From positions 1 to 64,000 of the forward strand of contig JOHN01000014.1 of the NCBI GenBank assembly GCA_000719695.1: DNA of 64,000 bases, written 5' to 3'. Origin of the DNA: Streptomyces sp. NRRL F-6131. GTDB taxonomy: Bacteria > Actinomycetota > Actinomycetes > Streptomycetales > Streptomycetaceae. The position numbers and the translations under genes are program-made. Under the pieces are notes generated by a model. The model searched no databases and was not told where the DNA came from. It was given only the letters and a program-made list of their open reading frames with translations. How positions within the stretch are numbered: the first letter of the stretch is position 1; the number at the start of each line of letters is the position of its first letter. Below are positions 16,925 to 25,746 of this stretch, piece after piece.

Positions 16925-18438
16925 GCGTCACCTGGTCGCTGCGCCCCGAGCCCGGGCCCGGCACCGAGGCCGTGGTGCGGCCGGTGTGGGCCGGTGAACC
17001 GCCCGCCGATCTGCCCGTCGAGCTGCCTTTCGAGCTGCCCGTCGAGCTGTCCGCCGCGTTCCTCGCCGGGACCGGCTTCGGCGGCGAGGTGGGCGAGGTG
17101 CTGCAGCTGCCCGGCACTCCCGTGACCGTGCTGCTCGGCCTCGGACCGCGGGGCCGGACGGGCCGGGACGCGGTCCGCGCGGCGGCGGCCGGGCTGGCCC
17201 GGGCCGTCCGCGCCTACCGGCGGCTGGCCGTCCACCCGCCGGGCACCGACCTGCGGCCGCTCGTCGAGGGCTACCTGCTCGGCGGGTACCGGTTCACCCG
17301 GTACCGCAGCGGCGCGACCGCACCGACCGACCAGCACATCGAGGTGATCACCGCCGGGACACCGGACGCCGCCCGCGGCCTGTTCGAGGGCCGTCGGCTG
17401 GGCGAGGCCGTCCTCCTGGCACGCGACCTGGTCAACGAACCGGGCGAGGCCCTCACCCCGCCGGCGTTCGCCGAGCAGGCGGTCGAGGTCGCCGCGGCGG
17501 CCGGGCTGGAGTGCGAGGTCTGGGACGGCCGACGGATCGCCGACGAGCGGCTGGGCGGACTGCTCGGGGTCAGCCGGGGCTCCCTGGTGCCGCCCAGACT
17601 GGTCAAGCTCGGCTACCGGCCGGACGGCTGGTCCGAACGGGACGGCTGGTCCGAACGGGACGGGGGGACCGACGGGGACGGGGGGACCGAACGGACCGAA
17701 CGGATCGCGCTGGTCGGCAAGGGCGTCACCTTCGACGCCGGCGGCCTGTCCCTGAAGCCCAACGCGCACCTGGCCGGGATGAAGGCCGACATGGCCGGGG
17801 CGGCAGCCGTCCTCGGGGCGATGTCCGTCCTGGGCGCGCTGGACTGCCCCGTCGCGGTGGACGCCTGGCTGCCGCTCACCGAGAACATGCCCAACGCCGA
17901 CCCGATCCGGGTCGGCGACGTCCTGGTGATGCGCAACGGCACCACCGTCGAGATCTGCCACGCGGACGCCGAGGGACGGCTGATCATGGCCGACGCACTG
18001 GTCCTGGCGGCCGAGACCCGGCCGCAGGCGATCATCGACATCGCCACCCTCACGGACGCCGCCGCGATCGCCCTGGGCCGCCGCGTCGCCGCGCTGATGG
18101 GCACCGACGACGCCCTGCTGGACCGCCTGCGCGCTGCCGGCACCCGGGCCGGCGAACCGCTCTGGCCGCTGCCGCTCCCCGACGCGTACCGGCCCCAACT
18201 CCGTTCCCGGGTCGCCGACCTGGTCAACTACACCCTCGGCACCCGGCACGGCACCGCACTGCTCGCCGGCCACTTCCTCCGCGAGTTCGTCCCGCCCGGC
18301 ATCCCCTGGGCCCACCTCGACATCCAGGGCACCGCCCTCGCCGACGGGACGGACGCCGAATGGGTCACCGGCGCCACCGGCTTCGGCGTCCGCACCCTGG
18401 TCGAGTTCCTCACCGGCGGCCCCCACCCGTCCACCTGA
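16921..18438 (+). CDS. M17 leucyl aminopeptidase-family protease
   Basis: 505 residues. M17 enzymes are two-metal cytosolic aminopeptidases. The ligands are present: Lys267 and Asp272 in GKGVTFDAGG, Asp290 in KADMAG, and Asp349 and Glu351 in HADAEGRL. The usual NTDAEGRL begins with H-A here. Between the N- and C-terminal domains there is an extra Asp/Gly/Arg-rich insert (about residues 236-260), encoded by imperfect tandem repeats of ggacggctggtccgaac type. The GTG start overlaps the upstream stop by 4 nt. In this operon it could trim the leader of the CWTC peptide residue by residue (inference). The transcript ends at a strong hairpin. Confidence 0.93.
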   Translation: MSVTWSLRPEPGPGTEAVVRPVWAGEPPADLPVELPFELPVELSAAFLAGTGFGGEVGEVLQLPGTPVTVLLGLGPRGRTGRDAVRAAAAGLARAVRAYRRLAVHPPGTDLRPLVEGYLLGGYRFTRYRSGATAPTDQHIEVITAGTPDAARGLFEGRRLGEAVLLARDLVNEPGEALTPPAFAEQAVEVAAAAGLECEVWDGRRIADERLGGLLGVSRGSLVPPRLVKLGYRPDGWSERDGWSERDGGTDGDGGTERTERIALVGKGVTFDAGGLSLKPNAHLAGMKADMAGAAAVLGAMSVLGALDCPVAVDAWLPLTENMPNADPIRVGDVLVMRNGTTVEICHADAEGRLIMADALVLAAETRPQAIIDIATLTDAAAIALGRRVAALMGTDDALLDRLRAAGTRAGEPLWPLPLPDAYRPQLRSRVADLVNYTLGTRHGTALLAGHFLREFVPPGIPWAHLDIQGTALADGTDAEWVTGATGFGVRTLVEFLTGGPHPST

Positions 18439-18492
18439 GCCCACCCGTCCACCTGACCACCTGTCGGCCGCGAGGCGGTGCCGGACGCCCGT

Positions 18493-18524
18493 GATCGGGC
18501 CGGCTCCGGGGAGCCGGCCCGATC
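18493..18524. terminator. Bidirectional terminator between M17 and M4 protease genes
   Basis: Perfect 14-bp arms (18493-18506 and 18511-18524), 4-nt loop, between two convergent genes. Confidence 0.85.
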
Positions 18525-18542
18525 GCCCCGGTGGGAGTCCGA

Positions 18543-20801
18543 TCAGAAGATGATCTTCCAGCCGTCGATGCGGCCGGAGTCGCTGCGGTACACGTCCTGC
18601 ACCCGGAGCCGCCAGGTGCCGTTGGCGAGCTGGGCGGAGGCGTCCACCGTGTAGGTCTCGACGACGTTGTCGGCCGAGTCGCCGAGGCTGCTCTTCTTCA
18701 GCGGGTACACCGTGCCGTCCGGGCCGACCAGGTCGACGACCAGGTCACCGCGCCAGGTGTGCTTGATGTCCACGCCCACCCCGAGGTCGCGCGGCGCCTG
18801 GCCCGCGATCCGGTCGACGACGATGTCCGAGAAGACCGCCGGGCCGCCGTCCGGGATCGGCACGGCGGTCGCGTTCGTGAAGATGCCCGGGGAGACCTTC
18901 CAGGTGAAGGTCGTCGAGAGGCTGCTGCGGTGGGAGGCCTTGGCGGTGACGGTGACCGTGGAGGTGCCGGCGACGGTCGGGGTGCCGGTGATGCGGCCGG
19001 TGACCGGGTGGAGCGCCAGGCCCTCGGGGAGGCCGGTCGCGTGGTAGGTGACGGCGCCGGGGTTGAAGTTGACGGCCTTGACCCGGAGTTCGGCGGGGAC
19101 GCCGATCTCGGTCACCTGGTTGCCGACGGGGTCGATCAGGAGGCCGTCGACGACGCGCGGGCCGACGTTGACGGCCGCCCAGGCGTTGGCGGTGTTCATG
19201 TAGGTGGCGCTGAGCTGCCCGTACAGGTCGGCGGCGGCCTGGAGGGTGGCGGTGCGGGCGGCGGCGTAGTCGGTGGACGAGGTCATGTAGGTGGTCAGCG
19301 CCCGGTACCAGATCCTGGCGGCGGCGTCCCGGCCGATGCCGGTGACCGGCAGGCCGTCGGAGGTCGGGGAGTCGTAGGCCACGCCGTTCACGGTCTTGGC
19401 GCCGCTGCCCTCGGAGGCCAGGTAGAACCAGTGGTTGGCCGGGCCGGAGGAGTAGTGCACGTCGACGGTGCCGAGGTCGGCGGACCAGGCGTCCCGTGAC
19501 TTGGCGTCCTTGGAGGGCTTGTCCATGTAGCGCAGCGGGGTGCCGTCGCCCCTGATGTCGATCTTCTCGCCGACCAGGTAGTCACCCGGGTCCGCGGGAT
19601 TGCCGGCCCAGAACTCGATGGCGGCGGCCATGATGTCGGAGGTGGCCTCGTTCAGGCCGCCGGACTCGCCGCTGTAGATCAGGCCCGCGGTGGCGGAGGT
19701 GACGCCGTGCGTCATCTCGTGACCGCCGACGTCGATGGAGGTGAGCGGCTTGACGTTGCCCGCGCCGTCGCCGTAGGTCATGCAGAAGCAGGTGTCGGAC
19801 CAGAACGCGTTGACGTAGTTGTTGCCGTAGTGGACCCGGGTGTAGGCGCCGACGCCGTCGTCCTTGATGCCGTAGCGGCCGTGGACGTCCTTGTAGTAGT
19901 CCCAGGTGAGTTGGGCGCCGTAGGCGGCGTCCACGGCGGCGGTCTGCCGGTTGGTGACGGTGCCGTCGCCCCAGGTGTCGGTCGGGTTGGTGAACAGCGT
20001 CCTCGTCGAGCTGGTGCCGTTCAGGTCGTAGGTGCTGTGGCCGCCGCGGGCGGGGTCGGTCATCGCGAAGTCACCGGTGGCGGCCGCCGAGGTGCCGATG
20101 GTGACCTGACCGGAGTACTTGCTGTTGCCGACGCCGGTCTCGATGCCCTGGTACTCGAAGATCTTCTTGCCGGAGCCGGCGTCGGTGATGACGTGCAGCT
20201 CGGACGGCGTGCCGTCCTCCTGCGTGCCCGTCACGATCGTCTCCCAGGCGAGACGCGGGGTGCCGGACGCGGCCCAGACCACCTTGCGGCTGTTGTCGGC
20301 CGCCGGCTCCGCGATCCTCGCGCTCCCGGCGCTCTCGAGCGCCAGGCCCTTCGCCGCGTCCGGCCCCTCCCCGGGGGTGGTGTCGACGGCGATGCTCGCG
20401 TCGGTGGCCCTGGTGACGCCCTTGATGGAGCCGCCCCGGGCGCTGTGGACGACCAGGTCGCCACCGAGGACCGGCAGTCCGTCGAAGGTCCGCTCGTAAC
20501 GGGTGTGCAGGGTGCCGTCGGCGTCCTTGGTGACGCCCTTGACGACCAGTGCCTCCTTCGCGCCCAGCTTCAGCGATCCGGCGACGTTCGCCCGGTTCGC
20601 GTCAGCGGCGGCCAGCAACTCGCCGCGCTGCGCGGCCGACAGTTGCACCGGTAGCGCGCCGGCGAAGGCCCGCACCTCGGCGGACGCCCCGGTCGGGTCG
20701 TCCTGGGCGGAGGCGGTACCGGCGGGCAGGGCGGCCACGATCATCGCGGCGCCGGCGATCAACGCGCCGGCGGTGACGGACTTTCCGGGGGATCGAGTCA
20801 C
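18543..20801 (-). CDS. Secreted M4 (thermolysin-like) metalloprotease with P domain
   Basis: 752 residues. A signal peptide (Met-Thr-Arg start, hydrophobic core, ASA cleavage area near 30) is followed by an FTP/PepSY propeptide. The M4 catalytic domain has zinc ligands His361 and His365 in HEMTH and Glu385 in GGLNEATSD, plus VDVHYSSGPANHW with the second catalytic His. Then come a putative Ig-like domain (about 560-640) and a C-terminal P/Homo-B domain ending in DGWKIIF. The GTG start at 20801 has AAGGAG upstream. It would be an extracellular protein-degrading enzyme. A 10-bp hairpin lies in its mRNA leader. Confidence 0.95.
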   Translation of the reverse strand: MTRSPGKSVTAGALIAGAAMIVAALPAGTASAQDDPTGASAEVRAFAGALPVQLSAAQRGELLAAADANRANVAGSLKLGAKEALVVKGVTKDADGTLHTRYERTFDGLPVLGGDLVVHSARGGSIKGVTRATDASIAVDTTPGEGPDAAKGLALESAGSARIAEPAADNSRKVVWAASGTPRLAWETIVTGTQEDGTPSELHVITDAGSGKKIFEYQGIETGVGNSKYSGQVTIGTSAAATGDFAMTDPARGGHSTYDLNGTSSTRTLFTNPTDTWGDGTVTNRQTAAVDAAYGAQLTWDYYKDVHGRYGIKDDGVGAYTRVHYGNNYVNAFWSDTCFCMTYGDGAGNVKPLTSIDVGGHEMTHGVTSATAGLIYSGESGGLNEATSDIMAAAIEFWAGNPADPGDYLVGEKIDIRGDGTPLRYMDKPSKDAKSRDAWSADLGTVDVHYSSGPANHWFYLASEGSGAKTVNGVAYDSPTSDGLPVTGIGRDAAARIWYRALTTYMTSSTDYAAARTATLQAAADLYGQLSATYMNTANAWAAVNVGPRVVDGLLIDPVGNQVTEIGVPAELRVKAVNFNPGAVTYHATGLPEGLALHPVTGRITGTPTVAGTSTVTVTAKASHRSSLSTTFTWKVSPGIFTNATAVPIPDGGPAVFSDIVVDRIAGQAPRDLGVGVDIKHTWRGDLVVDLVGPDGTVYPLKKSSLGDSADNVVETYTVDASAQLANGTWRLRVQDVYRSDSGRIDGWKIIF

Positions 20802-20847
20802 ACTGAACTCCTTCTGCGACGGCCGGGGTCAGGACGGCCGGAGTCAG

Positions 20848-20875
20848 CCGGGCGGCCGAAGGTGAGGCCGCCCGG
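20848..20875 (-). promoter_or_regulatory. Leader hairpin upstream of the M4 protease
   Basis: Perfect 10-bp arms (20848-20857 and 20866-20875) with an 8-nt loop, about 47 bp before the GTG start. It could stabilise or attenuate the protease mRNA, or be a leftover terminator. Confidence 0.45.
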
Positions 20876-21183
20876 TAGAGCTTGGTGGTTCGCGTGGCTG
20901 GAACGGTCTTCGTCGCGCTCGCCGCGTCGTGCGGCGCACCCAGGAGTACTGGGGGGCGGGCTTCGCGGCGATGGGACGGTACAGTGCCAGCTTTGGTGGG
21001 GACACGTCACCTCTACGGCGACAAGTTGGCCGAAATACTTCGCCGCAGACGTAAAGTCCGGGAAATCGGCCGTCAGCAGGCGGGCAAAGCAGGAAATGAC
21101 GGACGGGAGCCCGAATACGGCATTCACTCCGGCTCCGGCTCCGGCTCCGGTTCCGGCTCCGCTTCCGCCGTCCCGAGCGCCTT
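20876..21183. other. Intergenic region with lower GC and ggctcc repeats
   Basis: No convincing gene. Around 20990-21125 the base composition is clearly less GC-rich than the flanks. At 21129-21165 there is a run of ggctcc hexamers with variants, which would encode Gly-Ser. The region probably holds the M4 protease promoter and the remains of the upstream part of the methyltransferase relic. Confidence 0.4.
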
Positions 21184-21470
21184 ATGGACCCGGAGCCCGA
21201 CATGCGGGACCGGTACGGGCAGTCGCTCGCCGCCGCCGGATTCGAACGGGTGCGGGAAATCGTCGTCGAGTACGACGACGAACTGACCTTCGACCGGATC
21301 ACGGGCGGCGTCAATTCGGCGGTCCTCGAAGACAACCGCACGCCCCGGAGGACCGGCCGGCCTTCGCCGAGTACGTTCGCCGGTCCCTGCCCGTCGGCCG
21401 GTCGTCGTTCGCCGAACACGTCAGGATCTCCGCGCTCGTGGGCCGGGTCGGTCAGGGGCTGTCCCCCTGA
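21184..21470 (+). pseudogene. Relic of a SAM-dependent methyltransferase
   Basis: The segment reads YGQSLAAAGFERVREIVVEY then DDELTFDRITGGVNSAVLED, the C-terminal part of a common actinomycete class I methyltransferase. It then shifts frame near 21335-21345 and continues as PEDRPAFAEYVRRSLPVG and FAEHVRISALVGRVG to a stop. The N-terminal Rossmann half with the SAM-binding motif is missing. Confidence 0.65.
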
Positions 21471-22066
21471 CGGGGCCGGGCGGTCCCGATCTCCCGCCCG
21501 GTCACGAGTCCGCCGAGCCGGGGGCGCGGTGTGTCACGGCGCGTGTCGACCGCGACCTGGCGGATCAGCTCGACGGACTCGTCGCCCGGCTCGGTACGGG
21601 ATCCGTCGGCGTCACCCACGGCACCCAGCGCGGACGGCCCCGCGAGCCTCGTGCCGGCCGTGCTGGCCAGGTACCACCGACCGCCGACCAGCGCCAGGCG
21701 GTAGTACGGATCGTCAGGGTCCACATCGGCGTCACCGGCGGCCGGGTCGACGCCGCACAGGACGTCCACGCCGTACCGCTCTCCCAGGTGCTCCGCGACG
21801 CACAGGTCAGGGTGCGGCCCGAGTCCGCAGCCGTAGCCGCCCACGACGTCCAGGGAGAGTGGCCACGCCAGATCCTCGGTGCGCACCAGGCGTATCCACA
21901 GGTCGCCCGTGTCGTCCGGAACATCCGCCTCGTCCGGCTCGACCACCAGCGTCAGACCGGGCGGGACCAGCTCCGCGAACGCGGCGGCCACGTCGACGAC
22001 GGTGAGGGTCCGTGAAACGGTGATGCTGAACACGGTCGTCACCCCATCACACCGGACCGACACCAC
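21452..22066 (-). CDS. Hypothetical acidic protein
   Basis: 204 residues, family not recognised. It begins MVSVRCDGVTTVFSITVSRT and contains an acidic middle (DEADVPDDTGDLW), a Gly-rich GGYGCGLGPH segment and DDPYYRLALVGGRWYLAST. The hydrophobic/acidic pattern and the final Trp-Tyr strand are reminiscent of small immunity-type proteins of actinomycetes, but I cannot assign one. The GTG at 22066 is chosen because gaaggg lies 8 nt upstream. Two internal GTGs at 22042 and 22033 are possible. Its 3' end overlaps the methyltransferase relic on the other strand by 19 bp. Confidence 0.65.
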   Translation of the reverse strand: MVSVRCDGVTTVFSITVSRTLTVVDVAAAFAELVPPGLTLVVEPDEADVPDDTGDLWIRLVRTEDLAWPLSLDVVGGYGCGLGPHPDLCVAEHLGERYGVDVLCGVDPAAGDADVDPDDPYYRLALVGGRWYLASTAGTRLAGPSALGAVGDADGSRTEPGDESVELIRQVAVDTRRDTPRPRLGGLVTGREIGTARPRQGDSP

Positions 22067-22089
22067 GCGCCGCCCTTCGGCCCCTGACC

Positions 22090-22123
22090 GGTTCGAAGGC
22101 CTCCGGAAGGGGGCCTTCGAACC
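22090..22123 (-). terminator. Terminator between minus-strand genes
   Basis: Perfect 12-bp arms ggttcgaaggcc / ggccttcgaacc (22090-22101, 22112-22123), 10-nt loop. It ends transcripts coming from the monooxygenase-like gene. Confidence 0.8.
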
Positions 22124-22139
22124 CCGGTGCGGGTGCGGC

Positions 22140-22372
22140 TCAGCCGACCGGCAGGCCCAGGAACTTGGCCCGGGCCAGGTCGAGGAACTTCGTCACCGAG
22201 GCGCCCAGCCGGGCCGCCGACGGGTCCTCGGGCTCCGTCGCCAGGCTGCGGAACGTCAGCTCCGGGGCGCGGTCGCCGTCGCGGACCAGGAGGGTGGTGA
22301 TCCGGGCCTGCTGTCCGACCGGACCGGCGAGCACGGTGCGCGTCAGCGCCTCGTCGCCGAACCGTCCTGGTT
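22140..22372 (-). pseudogene. C-terminal fragment of an unidentified protein
   Basis: An open minus-strand stretch with strong codon bias and no start codon. It reads RFGDEALTRTVLAGPVGQQA, then RITTLLVRDGDRAPELTFRS, and ends ARAKFLGLPVG. It joins abruptly to the 3' end of the next gene (the monooxygenase-like protein stops at 22373), which suggests a deletion fused two genes. I do not recognise the family. A frameshifted continuation inside the neighbour is not visible. Confidence 0.45.
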
Positions 22373-22669
22373 TCAAGGAAGATCGACGAGGACCTGGAGC
22401 TCCGGAGGAGCGGCCAGCAGGGTGGCACCCGCGGCGAAGGCCTCGACCATGTGCGGAGCGGCCAGGTGGGCCTCGAACTCCGCCCGGCTCGCCCACTGCT
22501 CGACGACCACCCAGGAAGCCGGGTCCAGCGGGTCCTGGTACGGGCGGTAGAACAGGCACCCCGGCTCGGCGAGCGTCGGCTCGACCAGCGACAACGCCTG
22601 CGCCCGCACGGCCTCCTCCTGCCCCGCCGCGGCCTTCAGCCTGGCAACGGCGGTGATCGCTCCACTCAT
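22373..22669 (-). CDS. Antibiotic biosynthesis monooxygenase (ABM) domain protein
   Basis: 98 residues forming one ferredoxin-like ABM fold. Motifs are TAVARLKAAAGQEEAV, EPGCLFYRPYQDPLDP and WASRAEFEAHLAAPHM. Members are small dimeric cofactor-free oxygenases or quinol/heme-related stress enzymes. Nothing nearby shows the substrate. The ATG at 22669 follows gaggggga. No operon partner upstream. The gene ends directly against an unidentified fragment. Confidence 0.88.
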   Translation of the reverse strand: MSGAITAVARLKAAAGQEEAVRAQALSLVEPTLAEPGCLFYRPYQDPLDPASWVVVEQWASRAEFEAHLAAPHMVEAFAAGATLLAAPPELQVLVDLP

Positions 22670-22854
22670 GGTGTCCCCCTCGATTCGGCTCTCTCAACCA
22701 TCACCGGTGATCAACAGCGCCCGGGCACCGCCTATTCCGACCGGGATCCGTCGAGCCCGGGGTCGGCCGGGCCGCGATCCGATCCCTGCCGCACGTGCCG
22801 ATGGAGCGCTACGGGCGGTGCCGGTGGCCGACGCGCTGCGTTCGTCGAGACGGG

Positions 22855-23991
22855 TCAGGAGGCGGCGACCGCCAGGTCGGTGAGCCCCGGAGCGTCGACG
22901 GCGGCGGTGACATTGCCCCAGCCGGACCAGGTTCCGCGGTCGTAGTCGCCGGTGGCGTCGTACATCCACGCGGAGGCGAGGGCGTACAGGTGCAGCTTGT
23001 TGCCGATCGCGACGGCGGAGACGCGCTTGACCGGCCCGAGCGGTCCGGTGGCGGCGGTCAGGTCGCCCCAGCCCACCCAGGAGCCGGCCGCGTAGTCGCG
23101 ACTGGCCTGGTGGAGGCGGTCGCCGGCCGCGGCGACGATGTGCAGCTTGCTGCCGATCGCGGCGGCGGAGAGCCCGCTGATCGGTTCGGCGGAGGGCAGG
23201 CCGAGCACGGCCGTGGGCTCGCCGACGCCCCAGGTGCCGCGGTCGTAGTCGCCGTCCGCGACGTGGACCCCGTCGTCGAGGCCGAGGCTCACGACGTGCA
23301 GGGAGTTCCCGGTGACGGCGGACGCGATGCGGGTGGCGACGGGCAGGCCGGCGGTCGAGCTGACGTCGCCCCAGCCGGACCAGGTACCGGTGTTCCAGTC
23401 GCCGGTGGCCTGGTAGACCTCACCGTCGACCAGGGCGAGGACGTGCAGCTTGCGGCCCATGGCGGTGGCGGCGATCTGCTGAGGTGCGCCGGGCAGCGGA
23501 CCGGCCGCGCCGGTCGAGGTGACCTCACCCCACGAGGACCAGCGGCCGTCCGACATGCGCCGGTCGGCCATGAAGACCCGACCGCCGGCGGCGACCACGT
23601 TGTGGACCACGCTGTCGGCCGTGGTGCCGATGGCGGTCGAGGTGACGGTGTTCACCGCGAAGGGCTGATGGGCGACGGGCAGCGTCGAGAACGTGGCCCA
23701 CACACCGTAGCCGTAGTGGGCACCGCTGTTCAGCACCGAGGTGTCGTCGACGCCCAGCACCTGCACCCGCTCACCGGGCTGGAGCACGGCGGTCCTGGGA
23801 TCGACGCCGGTCCGGACCTGCGTCGGCGCCCCGGCACCGGTGATCCGCGCCTGCTCCTGGACGTGCTGCTGGACACGGGGCGCGGCCGCCGTGGCCGCCG
23901 TGGCCGCCGGTCCGACGACGGCCGGGACCGACAGGCCCAGGGTGGCGGTGGCCGCCACGGCGGTCAGCCTGAAGGCGTGACGCAGACGCAT
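22855..23991 (-). CDS. Secreted PLL/tectonin-like repeat protein
   Basis: 378 residues with a Sec signal peptide (MRLRHAFRLTAVAAT start, Ala-rich core to about residue 35). The body carries repeats of about 48 residues with an aromatic motif, for example GDWNTGTWSGWGDV, GDYDRGTWGVGE, RDYAAGSWVGWGDL and GDYDRGTWSGWGNV, each preceded by IGxKLHxxA. This matches the blade pattern of PLL-like/tectonin beta-propeller lectins that bind sugars or cell surfaces. The ATG at 23991 has agaggag about 12 nt upstream. It is probably an extracellular carbohydrate-binding protein (inference). Confidence 0.8.
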   Translation of the reverse strand: MRLRHAFRLTAVAATATLGLSVPAVVGPAATAATAAAPRVQQHVQEQARITGAGAPTQVRTGVDPRTAVLQPGERVQVLGVDDTSVLNSGAHYGYGVWATFSTLPVAHQPFAVNTVTSTAIGTTADSVVHNVVAAGGRVFMADRRMSDGRWSSWGEVTSTGAAGPLPGAPQQIAATAMGRKLHVLALVDGEVYQATGDWNTGTWSGWGDVSSTAGLPVATRIASAVTGNSLHVVSLGLDDGVHVADGDYDRGTWGVGEPTAVLGLPSAEPISGLSAAAIGSKLHIVAAAGDRLHQASRDYAAGSWVGWGDLTAATGPLGPVKRVSAVAIGNKLHLYALASAWMYDATGDYDRGTWSGWGNVTAAVDAPGLTDLAVAAS

Positions 23992-24090
23992 GTGAAGAAG
24001 TCTCCTCTGGGTGAAGTCGCCCGATTATGGCAGGCAGCGGTCCGACCTGGACCACCGGGTCGTCCGTCCACCGTCGACCTCGATCACCGG

Positions 24091-24104
24091 GATCGTGCAC
24101 GATC
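24091..24104. promoter_or_regulatory. 14-bp palindrome in a divergent promoter region
   Basis: gatcgtgcacgatc, a perfect palindrome midway between the divergent starts at 23991 and 24199. It is a possible operator. No regulator gene is adjacent. Confidence 0.4.
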
Positions 24105-24198
24105 AAGGTCGTGGCTCGGGCGTTCCCAAGCGGCCGCCGATCGCTCTGTCAGTGCCTGCTGACATGCTCGTCCGAGCGGTGCGGACGAAGGGGCAGGC

Positions 24199-25746
24199 AT
24201 GGACCTGACGGTGGAACAGACGGCTCGACGGATCACGGCGGACGTCGTCGCGAAGGCGCCCGAGGGCTGGACGGCGTGCGTGCTGCGAGGGCACGCCGGC
24301 CCGTGGGGCACCGGTCTGTCCGGCAGCGGGTACGTGGTGCCGGAAAGACCCGACGTCCACTTCTCCGTCCCGTTCCCGCACCAGGCCCTCGCGTCGTTGG
24401 CGTCCCGGTTCCGGGAGAGCCACGGCTGGGAGGCCATCGTCCTGGAGCTGACCTGCCGCCCGTCGGGTGTCTTCGAGCTGGTCGTGTTCCGGGACGCCCT
24501 GCAGCCCGGGAGCGGCCCCGAGGACGGCTGGACGCTGACCCTCGACCCCGGCTTCAGGCCGTCCGAGCCGGGCGCGGCCGACGACACGGAACCGTCCGCG
24601 CCGAGCCAGGCCGGGGTGCCGGAGGAGGCGGTCGAACGGCTGCGGGCCGTCCTCCGGCAGCACGCCGAGCGCCCCGGTGCGGAACCGGAGATGCCGGCGC
24701 CCGCCACCGAGGAGCAGTTCGTCGCCGCCGAGCGCCACCTCGGCCGGCCGCTGCCGGCGGACCTGCGGGCGCTCTACCGGGAAGCCGACGGCGACGGCGG
24801 CAGCGAGTCGCTGGGCGGACACGCCTGGCTGTCGCTCGACCAGGCCCTGGCCGGGCACGACGACTACACCGCCGTCCCGACCTGGTTCGGCTGGGAGCTC
24901 GACCGGAACCAGGTGATCTTCGACGCCGACCCGCCGAACACGGTACGCCGCTGCTCCGGCCGCCCCGGCTGGCTTCCCTTCGCCACCCGGTACGACGGCA
25001 ACTTCCTCGCCGTCGACCTCGCGCCCGCCGCGGACGGCCGCCCCGGTCAGGTGATCGAGGTCGGCCGCGACTTCACCGACGGCCCGCGCTACGTCGCCTC
25101 CTCCGTCACCGCCTGGCTCGGCGGGCTTCTGGGCCGACCCGACCCGCACGCCCCGCGGCAAACCGGCGACAGGTCGCGCCAGTTGGTGGTCCCGGCCCTC
25201 GACGAGCGGCTCGCGCCCGGCGTCCAGGCCGTCCACCTCAATGACGCCCCGTCCCCCGTCGACCTCACCCCGCTCGCCGCCACCCCGCGCCTGCGCCGCC
25301 TGCACCTCAATCGCTGCGCCACCGCCGACCTGTCCCCCGTGGCAGCACTCCCCCTCGAGGACCTGGCCGTCAACCTCGCCCCCGACGCCGACCTCACCCC
25401 GCTCACCGACCACCCGCACCTCGCCTCACTGACCATCGGCGCCGAGGCCCCGATCGACCTCGCCCCGCTGCGCACCCTCCCCGCGCTGCGCTCCCTCGAC
25501 CTGTCCCGTTGCTCCGGCCCGGACCTGGCGCTGCTGGCCGACCTCCCCGGCCTGCACTACCTCGCCCTCTCCGGAACACAGTGGACGACCCTGGCCGCCA
25601 CCGGCCGTCTCCCCGCCCACCTCGCCGCCGCCCGCCTGGCCGGAGCCCCGCCCCTGACCGCCGCCCTCGACCTCCTCACCACCCTCGGCGTCGACACCTC
25701 CACCGCCTACCGCCTCTCCGGCACGGTCGAGGACGCCTCCTCCTGA
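24199..25746 (+). CDS. SMI1/KNR4 (SUKH) protein fused to leucine-rich repeats
   Basis: 515 residues. An N-terminal variable domain (1-130) is followed by a SUKH fold (about 165-310: ATEEQFVAAERHLGRPLPAD, LRALYREADGDGG and WLSLDQALAG). A LRR-like domain (about 340-490) follows, with units such as TPRLRRLHLNRC, LPALRSLDLSRC and LPGLHYLALSGT. SUKH domains commonly act as immunity proteins against polymorphic toxins. The LRR part may bind a partner. gaagggg precedes the ATG at 24199. No toxin gene is adjacent, so an immunity role is unproven. Confidence 0.85.
   Translation: MDLTVEQTARRITADVVAKAPEGWTACVLRGHAGPWGTGLSGSGYVVPERPDVHFSVPFPHQALASLASRFRESHGWEAIVLELTCRPSGVFELVVFRDALQPGSGPEDGWTLTLDPGFRPSEPGAADDTEPSAPSQAGVPEEAVERLRAVLRQHAERPGAEPEMPAPATEEQFVAAERHLGRPLPADLRALYREADGDGGSESLGGHAWLSLDQALAGHDDYTAVPTWFGWELDRNQVIFDADPPNTVRRCSGRPGWLPFATRYDGNFLAVDLAPAADGRPGQVIEVGRDFTDGPRYVASSVTAWLGGLLGRPDPHAPRQTGDRSRQLVVPALDERLAPGVQAVHLNDAPSPVDLTPLAATPRLRRLHLNRCATADLSPVAALPLEDLAVNLAPDADLTPLTDHPHLASLTIGAEAPIDLAPLRTLPALRSLDLSRCSGPDLALLADLPGLHYLALSGTQWTTLAATGRLPAHLAAARLAGAPPLTAALDLLTTLGVDTSTAYRLSGTVEDASS

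Noticed and set aside
21129..21165. ggctcc repeat considered as CRISPR-like or minisatellite array
   Set aside because: Only a short hexamer run with no spacers.
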